A stretch of 64,000 bases of DNA, taken from positions 124,001 through 188,000 of the forward strand of contig CANKMW010000001.1 in assembly GCA_947483555.1 (NCBI GenBank). Direction: 5' to 3'. This document shows, one piece after another, positions 53,796-64,000 of the stretch (the stretch's first letter is position 1; every line of letters begins with the position of its first letter). A program made the translations under genes and the position numbers. This DNA is from Myxococcales bacterium (GTDB lineage: Bacteria > Myxococcota_A > Polyangia > Haliangiales > Haliangiaceae). The notes under the pieces are model-generated. The model was not told the DNA's origin. It did not search any database and worked only from the letters and a program-made list of their open reading frames with translations.

Positions 53796-56572
53796 TCGAG
53801 CTCCCAGAGGTCGAGGTGAGAGGTGGCGCCGTGGGTGTCGGGGATGCCGTCGCGCTCGTTGCGCCCGATCTCGCCGGGCCCCAGCGCCGGGTGCGCGGGG
53901 GTGGCCAGGACCTCGCGCAGCGAACGCGCCCGTCCGTCGTGGAGCAAGCGGGGCGGCCGCGCCCACAGGCCGCGCAGCGACGGCGACACGAACTGATCGG
54001 CGCGCTGCTGCACGCGGCCGCGATCGTCGGGATCCCACGCTCGCACGTAGCCGGCGTTGGCGTCGATCCGGCTCGGGCCGGCGACGTTGTGGATGGCGTC
54101 GCGGCGGCCGATCGTGACCAGCGGCGGGAAACCGCGGTTCTCGTTGTGGGGATGGGTCTTGTCGGTGAACGTCGGCGCCGGGTGGCAGCCGGCGCAGCCT
54201 ACCGCCGGGGTCTCGAACAGCATCCGCCCGCGCGCGACCATCGCATCCGCGGCCGGCGTTGGGTTGGGCAGCAACCGGCCCTCGCCGCCTTGCCAGATCG
54301 CGACCAGCCGCTGCACCTCGCGCAAGCCGTACGGCGCGCCGAGCCAGCGCTGCGAGGTCTGCTGGAACATCGTGTCGCGGCGCTTGACCAGATCGGCGGC
54401 GGACGGCGAGGTCGCGTCCCACGGCCGGCCGGTCGCCTGCCAGATCGCGTGCGCCGACCTCGCCAGCGCGGGCGCCTCCTCGGCGGTCGCGACGACCGCG
54501 GTGAAGTCGCCGGCCGGCGTGGTCGCGGCGAAGTCCTCGAGCGGTGCCTGGTCCATGATCGGTCCCAGCGGCTCCGCGACCGCGAGCACGCCCTCGACCA
54601 GCATCGGGGCCTCGGCGAACAGGTGGCGCAGGTCGGGGACCTCGCGGCTGCCGCCGGTTCGCTCACGGCGGTCGCGGCTCTGCGCCAGCACCGAGTTGAC
54701 GCTCCACTTCTTGCCGTCGGAGGTGTCGCGATAGTGACAGTGCACGCAGGTCGCGTCCTGGTCCGATGACCACAGCGCGCTGCGCACGATCAGCTCGCCG
54801 CGCTCCAGATCGGTGGCCGGGTAGGTCGGAGCCGGGTTCGCCAGCTCGATCGTCGCGCTGGTTCCGCCGCCCAGCTCGACGATGGTGAGCGAGTCAGCCA
54901 GCTGGTTGGCGATCACCAGGGCGCGGCCGCCGACCGCGATCCCCTGCGGGCCCAGGCCGGTGGCGAACACGCGCCCCGGCGACAGGCGCGCGGCGGGTGT
55001 GGCCGCGACGTCGACCCGCCACTCCTGGACCTGGAAGGTCCCCGCCATCGCCACGTAGAGGTGGTCGCCGGCGCGCGCGATCTGCTCGGGCAGCGCGCCG
55101 ACCACCGTCCGCAGCTCCGGTGGGACGTCGCCGTGCACGTCGCCCGCGGTCGCCTCGAAGCTGTCGGAGGTGTAGCGGGTGAACGCCGCGGTCGCCGCGT
55201 AGCGGTCGACCGCCTGGGCCGCCGCCGGATCGAGCACGGCGACGTCGTTGCTGATGTCGCGGAACTTCTCCTGCGCCGTCCCATCGACGTCCTCGAACGG
55301 CCCGGCCGGTCGTTGCTGCTCGAGGGGCAGGGGCTTGCCGGTGGTGGGATCGCGGAAGATGGTGAGATCGACGCCCGGCGTCGCGCGATCGAGGCTCTCG
55401 CGCTCGGGGTCGGGCGCTTTCGGGTGGCCCGATCCCACGCCGAGCGCGGTCAGGACCAGCCAGCCGTCGACCTCGACGACGTCGGTGACCGGCGCGCGGG
55501 TGGCGATCCGTCGCCGTTCGCGCAGCGACTCGACATCCACCACCGAGACGTCGAGGCTGCCGGTGTTGGCGACGTAGAGGGTCCGCCTGTCGGCCGACAG
55601 CGCCAGATCGCGCGGCCGGGAGCCGACCGTGATCCCGGGCCCGGTCTGTCCGGCCGCGATCCAGGCCCGCAGCACGGCGACGTCGGGATCGTGCTCGGGG
55701 TCGTCGAACACGGCCCCGCCGGGGTGATGGTAGCCGTCGGTGGCGTTGGCACGGCCACCGGTCTGCACCGGTGCGGTCGCGCGCAGCAGCCAGCTCGCGT
55801 CGGGCGCGCCCGGGACGGCGTGCACCGCCGCCGCCTCGAACGCCGCCTCGGCGTCGGCGCCGGCGATGAACCCACCGACCCGGCCCAGGTGGCAGGCCCG
55901 GGTTCCGCAGCGGGCCCGGAGCACCTCGCGCGGCCCGCCCGCACGGTCGAACGCCGCCCGGCTCAGGCCGAGATCGCGCACCGCGCCGCCGGGCCCGGCC
56001 AGATCGACGACGATCACCTGATCCTTCCAGAAGTTGGTCAGGTACGCGCGCGCGCCGTCGGCGGCGATCTCCAGGTCGTCGCAGTAGAACGGTACCGGGA
56101 TCTCGGCGACGACCCGATCGCTGGTGGTGTCGATCACCGACACGAAGTTGGACAGCCGATTGGTGACCAGCACCCAGCGGCCCGACGGGTGGGCCTGGAT
56201 CCCGAACGGCATGCGCCCGACCGCGATGCGCGCTCGCTCGCGACGGGCGGCGAGGTCGATCACCGCGACCTGATCGCCGGGATGGGCCTCGGTCCCGGCC
56301 AGCGTCACGTACGCGGTGGCGCCGTCGGGGGTCACCGCGACGTGGTAGGGGCGCAGCCGGCGGGGCTGAGTCGGCGCGGCCGGATCTGGATCGGCGACCG
56401 CCGACAGGCTCCGCCGCTGCCAGTCCGCGGCTGGCGACCGCGCCGCGCGGTCACGCGCCGCCGGCTGGGCCGCGGGTTCACGGCGTCCGCCGCGCAGCGC
56501 GATGACCGCGATCGCCAGCGCGGCGAGCGCGAGCAACGCGCCGTCGCGCCCGATGAGGCCCCTCGCCAGCAT
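53762..56572 (-). CDS. Beta-propeller plus di-haem peroxidase-like cytochrome c protein
   Basis: The 936-residue protein has an N-terminal membrane anchor (LLALAALAIAVIAL). YVTN-type propeller repeats follow (HVAVTPDGATAYVTLAG, GIQAHPSGRWVLVTNRLSNFVSVIDT, RDLALSADRRTLYVANTGSLDVSVVDV). An insertion carries CGTRACH (CX4CH) near residue 235. The C-terminal ~330 residues contain CVHCH and CAGCH in a MauG/di-haem peroxidase-like setting (GRMLFETPAVGCAGCHPAPTFTD; SPSLRGLWARPPRLLHDGRARSLREVL). The first gene of the operon. I chose the ATG at 56572 because it opens the anchor helix; the frame to 56668 adds charged residues. FNR-like boxes lie upstream. Confidence 0.85.
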   Translation of the reverse strand: MLARGLIGRDGALLALAALAIAVIALRGGRREPAAQPAARDRAARSPAADWQRRSLSAVADPDPAAPTQPRRLRPYHVAVTPDGATAYVTLAGTEAHPGDQVAVIDLAARRERARIAVGRMPFGIQAHPSGRWVLVTNRLSNFVSVIDTTSDRVVAEIPVPFYCDDLEIAADGARAYLTNFWKDQVIVVDLAGPGGAVRDLGLSRAAFDRAGGPREVLRARCGTRACHLGRVGGFIAGADAEAAFEAAAVHAVPGAPDASWLLRATAPVQTGGRANATDGYHHPGGAVFDDPEHDPDVAVLRAWIAAGQTGPGITVGSRPRDLALSADRRTLYVANTGSLDVSVVDVESLRERRRIATRAPVTDVVEVDGWLVLTALGVGSGHPKAPDPERESLDRATPGVDLTIFRDPTTGKPLPLEQQRPAGPFEDVDGTAQEKFRDISNDVAVLDPAAAQAVDRYAATAAFTRYTSDSFEATAGDVHGDVPPELRTVVGALPEQIARAGDHLYVAMAGTFQVQEWRVDVAATPAARLSPGRVFATGLGPQGIAVGGRALVIANQLADSLTIVELGGGTSATIELANPAPTYPATDLERGELIVRSALWSSDQDATCVHCHYRDTSDGKKWSVNSVLAQSRDRRERTGGSREVPDLRHLFAEAPMLVEGVLAVAEPLGPIMDQAPLEDFAATTPAGDFTAVVATAEEAPALARSAHAIWQATGRPWDATSPSAADLVKRRDTMFQQTSQRWLGAPYGLREVQRLVAIWQGGEGRLLPNPTPAADAMVARGRMLFETPAVGCAGCHPAPTFTDKTHPHNENRGFPPLVTIGRRDAIHNVAGPSRIDANAGYVRAWDPDDRGRVQQRADQFVSPSLRGLWARPPRLLHDGRARSLREVLATPAHPALGPGEIGRNERDGIPDTHGATSHLDLWELECLRQYVLSIE

Positions 56573-56903
56573 CGGCTCACGATATCGGGCGGGTGGAGAC
56601 CCCGACTTGACGACGATCAAGGCAGGCCCCAGATGGATCCGGTCACGCGGGGACGAGGCTCGCGGCACCGCCGAGAGTTGACGGCGATCAGCTTCGACGA
56701 CGACGGAAGCGAGTCGCGAGCCTGGCTGCGCCGTCCGCCAACGCGAAGCCCGTCAGCGCCTTCGCTTCATCGCCGATCGGCGAGCCGCCAACGTGGCAGC
56801 GCAACCTACTGAAATCTCTCAGCTCGACACGCCTCGCGCGGTCCGCGGGCTCGTCCCGCACGCGGATCGGCAACCGTTGGACCGGGGCGACGATACCGGA
56901 GCC
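56573..56903. other. Divergent intergenic region, promoter of the Rnf-like operon
   Basis: These 331 nt separate the operon start (minus) from a small membrane-anchored protein gene (plus). They hold two FNR-like boxes and no gene I recognise. Confidence 0.5.
56607..56691 (-). promoter_or_regulatory. Pair of FNR/CRP-like boxes
   Basis: TTGAC-GACG-ATCAA (56607-56620) and TTGAC-GGCG-ATCAG (56678-56691) resemble the FNR consensus TTGAT-N4-ATCAA with one and two mismatches. They are 71 bp apart, close to seven helical turns. The first starts 35 bp from the operon ATG. An oxygen- or nitric-oxide-responsive CRP/FNR regulator is a reasonable guess for a respiratory operon. Confidence 0.4.
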
Positions 56904-57506
56904 ATGAACCCGTCAGAGCATCGCCGCGCGCGTGAGGCCGATGAGCGCGTGCTGGTGCGCGCCAACCTCAGCGCCGAGTCCCGCATCCGTGACTACCTGC
57001 GCGCCGCCGAGCTGATGGCCGCGCGGTTGCGCGCGCGCGACGAGGACGGGTTCCGCCGTCACCTGTTCGAGGCCGGCTGCGTGTACCCGGCGATCTGGGA
57101 CCACCTCGACGAGGCCGCCGCCGCGGCGCGACGGCTCGGTCGCCGGCTCGACGCGTTCGAGCTGCAGCGATCGCGTCGCGATGCGTACGAACCCGGCGTT
57201 CCGCTCAGCGCCAGCGAGTCGCGCCTCGATCTGGTGCGCGGCGGACGCGCCGGCTCGCTGGTGACCCAGCGGCGAGTCACGATCGCGCTCAACCCGGTCG
57301 GCCTCGCCCTCGCCCGCCGCTGCACGATCGCGCTGCGCGCCGCCGGCGCCGGCCTCGACTGGAAGCGCGAGGAACCGCGGGTGGCGGCGCCGCGCGCCTC
57401 GCGATGGACTCGCCGCGCGACCGGCCGTGCCCGGCGGCTGATCGGCCTGGCAACGCTGGTCGCCGCGATCGCGCTGATCGTCGTGTTCGAGCTGGCGATG
57501 ACATGA
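56904..57506 (+). CDS. Uncharacterised protein with C-terminal membrane anchor
   Basis: The 200-residue product starts at an ATG preceded by GGAG. Residues ~15-110 are Arg/Glu/Ala-rich helices (ESRIRDYLRAAELMAARLRARDEDGF). The last ~22 residues form one hydrophobic helix (LIGLATLVAAIALIVVFELAM) flanked by arginines, a tail anchor facing the cytoplasm. I recognise no family. It is convergent with the helicase gene. Confidence 0.6.
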   Translation: MNPSEHRRAREADERVLVRANLSAESRIRDYLRAAELMAARLRARDEDGFRRHLFEAGCVYPAIWDHLDEAAAAARRLGRRLDAFELQRSRRDAYEPGVPLSASESRLDLVRGGRAGSLVTQRRVTIALNPVGLALARRCTIALRAAGAGLDWKREEPRVAAPRASRWTRRATGRARRLIGLATLVAAIALIVVFELAMT

Positions 57507-57532
57507 ACGCGTTGCCGACGACGACCGCGGTT

Positions 57533-59908
<2,376 letters not shown>

Positions 59909-60077
59909 GCGAAGCTGGGCACTCTATCGAAACTGGCCGGCGTGACAAGTCGCCAGCGAGCGAACAGCACCGACGAGCCTCGGTCACCAACCCGGCGCAG
60001 TCGGGGCCGAGATCGTGGAGATTCCACGAGATTTCCATTGCACCCCCGACCGAAACACCGTAACGGATCGAACAACC

Positions 60078-62182
<2,105 letters not shown>

Positions 62183-62186
<4 letters not shown>

Positions 62187-62731
62187 CCGTGGCTGGCCGT
62201 CAGCATGCGCTCGCGCTGATCGTGAGGCTCAGCGTCGCGGCCAGCGTCGCCGCCGGCGGCGCGGCATGCACCAAGGCCGACCACACCGGCGCCCGCCTCG
62301 AGCTGGCCGCCGCCACGCTGGTCGTCGAGCAAGCCGATGGCACCCGGCACGTGTTCGCGCTGGCGGCGACCGGCGAGGTCACCTTCGACGGCGAGCGGCT
62401 GATCACGCTGCAGCCGAACGGCCACATCGTCATCGATGGCAAGCCGGCGGCCCGCGTCGAGCGCGACGGCACCATCTCGGCGCGCAGCGTCCGCACCAAC
62501 GCCATGGTCCACGACGATGGCGCGTTCCTGCTCGGCGGCGAGCCCGAGTTGACCCTGGGTGCCGACGGCGTGGCCAGCGGGCCGCTCCTGACCACGATGG
62601 ATCATCCGCGCCTGGCGCTCGAGGGTGCCCGGGTCCGCTACCAGGGCCCACCGGGGGCCCGGCGCGCGGTCATGGTCGGCTTCGCCGCCTTCGTGACCGG
62701 CCTGCCGGCCGCGGTCGCCGACCGACCCTGA
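62183..62731 (+). CDS. Uncharacterised lipoprotein coupled to speA
   Basis: The 182-residue product starts at a GTG overlapping the speA stop (GTGA); GTG 62189 is an alternative. A signal peptide ends GGAAC. The mature part repeats short beta units (TFDGERLITLQPNGHIVIDG, RVERDGTISARSVRT, ELTLGADGVAS), suggesting a small beta-solenoid or propeller-like sheet that reads as a marker-type periplasmic protein. No function is known. The overlap implies co-translation with arginine decarboxylase, which is unexpected for a lipoprotein. Confidence 0.72.
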
Positions 62732-62750
62732 CCGCTCCCGCCGACACAGG

Positions 62751-64000
62751 TCACGTGGCCAGCTTGCGGTAGAGATCGAGGCCGGCGCGCATGGTGCCGG
62801 CCACGCTCGGATAGCCGGCGGTGGCGTTGGCCAGCCACAGGTTGCGGAACGGCGTCTCGGCCGGGACCCGGCCGAGGCCGACGCTGGCCGGGGTCAGCGC
62901 GGCGCCGTAGGCGTTGCCCTCGGGCGCGGCGCAGAACCGCTCGTTGGTGACCGGCGTGCCCATCACCCGCATCTCCAGGTGGCCGCGCAGCCCGGGCACG
63001 TAGCGCTCCTCGACGATCGCCAGCATGCGGTCGCGCAGCTTCTTCTTCTCGGCGTTGTAACGCCGGCGATCGGTGTCGCGCAGGCGGCGGAAGTAGGCGT
63101 GGGGCGCGCTGGTCGCCAGCTCCAGGATCTGGTGGCCGGGCGGGCACAGCCCGGGCGCGTCCGTGTGCAGGGTCGGCGTCGACATGAACAGCCACGGCTC
63201 GTCGAAGCTCAGGTCGACGAGCTGGCGCCGGTAGATCGCGTTGAGATCGTCGTGCGGATAGTGCCAGACGTTGTGCGACCCGAAGCCGTGATCGCGCAGG
63301 TCGATCCCGGACACGCCCAGGTACAGGGTCAGGTTCCCCGACGAGTACGCGTAGCGCAGGCGCCGGCCCCAGCCGCCGGGCAGGCGGTGCCGGTTCATCA
63401 TCGCCGCGGTCCGGCGCGGATCGACGTTCGACACGTAGCGGCTGGCGGTGAAGGTGCGGCCGTCGCGCGCGCGCACGCCGACCACGCGATCGCCCTCGAC
63501 CAGGATGCGCTCGATCGGCGTCGACAGCAGCAGCTGGCAGCCGGCCCCGCCGCGGACCCGGTCGGCGATGCTGCCCACCAGGTGCTGGAAGTGGCGCTCG
63601 GGGTAGTACGCGCCGCGGTCGTAGCCGCGGACCAGCGCGACGTGCAGGAGCAGGGACACCTCGGCGGGCGGCAGGAGGTAGTCCCCGGCCTGGCCGGCCA
63701 GCACCGCCTGCAACCGCTGCGGCATGCGCAGGTGATCGTAGAGGCGCTGCAGGGTCCAGGTGCGGTAGCGCAGCAGGTGCGGCAGGCGCAGCGGCGCCGT
63801 CATCAGCTCGCGCCAGCCCAGCTTGGGCGGCATGCGGTCGAGCTCGCGGCCGATCGCCGCGACCGCGTCGAAGTAGCCGCGCACCGGCGTCACCGCGTCG
63901 GGGAAGCGGCGGATCAGGCGGTCGCGGAACTTGTCGAGTCCGTTGGGGATGCGGAAACGCTCGCCGCCGATCACGACGTGATCGAAGCCCTCGGGATCGA
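62751..64000 (-). CDS. CrtI-like FAD-dependent desaturase/isomerase, N-terminus outside the window
   Basis: The reading frame is open to the window edge (DPEGFDHVV before the first GTG), so the FAD-binding N-terminus lies beyond 64000. The visible ~416 residues match the phytoene-desaturase/retinol-saturase group. They include FRIPNGLDKFRDRLIRRFP, LLSTPIERILVEGDRVVGVRARDGRTF, SRYVSNVDPRRT, and the C-terminal FAD motif FRNLWLANATAGYPSVAGTMRAGLDLYRKL. A role in carotenoid or polyprenoid saturation or isomerisation is likely; the substrate is open. It is convergent with the lipoprotein gene. Confidence 0.88.
   Translation of the reverse strand, partial: DPEGFDHVVIGGERFRIPNGLDKFRDRLIRRFPDAVTPVRGYFDAVAAIGRELDRMPPKLGWRELMTAPLRLPHLLRYRTWTLQRLYDHLRMPQRLQAVLAGQAGDYLLPPAEVSLLLHVALVRGYDRGAYYPERHFQHLVGSIADRVRGGAGCQLLLSTPIERILVEGDRVVGVRARDGRTFTASRYVSNVDPRRTAAMMNRHRLPGGWGRRLRYAYSSGNLTLYLGVSGIDLRDHGFGSHNVWHYPHDDLNAIYRRQLVDLSFDEPWLFMSTPTLHTDAPGLCPPGHQILELATSAPHAYFRRLRDTDRRRYNAEKKKLRDRMLAIVEERYVPGLRGHLEMRVMGTPVTNERFCAAPEGNAYGAALTPASVGLGRVPAETPFRNLWLANATAGYPSVAGTMRAGLDLYRKLAT

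Overview
The window is high-GC, gene-dense bacterial chromosome. It carries many secreted lipoproteins, cysteine-rich surface proteins with MopE-type DCDD...NP...CDG metal-binding motifs, Asp/Ala-rich linkers behind lipoboxes, and large multi-domain redox fusions. This fits a myxobacterium (Myxococcota, Polyangia, perhaps close to Haliangium/Kofleriaceae). The placement is an inference from style; no rRNA or marker gene is present. I saw no tRNA, rRNA, CRISPR array, insertion sequence or prophage.

Layout. 1-16 kb holds envelope and surface genes (VWA protein, several lipoproteins, a BPI-like lipid-binding lipoprotein, a PI-PLC-like lipoprotein, a 1041-residue cysteine-rich protein) mixed with a stress protein, an enoyl-CoA hydratase/MarR pair, a decayed Uma2 gene and a 0.4 kb GAGCCC repeat palindrome. 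15.6-16.5 kb is a HepT/MntA toxin-antitoxin pair. 16.5-19.6 kb has an oxidoreductase/ArsR unit divergent from a GMC oxidoreductase with twin KstR-like operators. 19.8-23.8 kb has an M16 protease, an alkyltransferase-like protein and an intact Uma2 protein. 24.3-31.2 kb is a nitrate/nitrite reduction operon: nirBD fusion, FeS-DmsC fusion, NasA-like reductase. A NarK-like transporter lies at 34.5-35.8 kb. 37.6-44.4 kb is a complete urate-to-ureidoglycolate pathway (PuuD, AllB, an allantoicase/OHCU-decarboxylase fusion, UraH) followed by a divergent aldolase-like gene and a PucG-like aminotransferase.

44.5-56.6 kb is the most unusual part. It is a tightly overlapped minus-strand operon of two large haem-c proteins, an ApbE flavin transferase, a tri-haem protein, RnfC, RnfG, two unfamiliar cysteine-free membrane proteins, RnfD and a glycosyltransferase. 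It lacks RnfA, RnfB and RnfE, and looks like a variant flavinylated Rnf-type electron-transfer system wired to extracytoplasmic cytochromes. The window ends with a HelD-like helicase, arginine decarboxylase SpeA, a lipoprotein and a truncated CrtI-like oxidoreductase.

Regulation. Many start codons lie only 5-9 nt behind a TAnnnT-like hexamer, suggesting frequent leaderless transcription. Operons often use 4-nt ATGA/GTGA overlaps. A REP-like palindrome (CTTCGACTCGGC...GCCTCGCTCAGG) recurs in three intergenic gaps.
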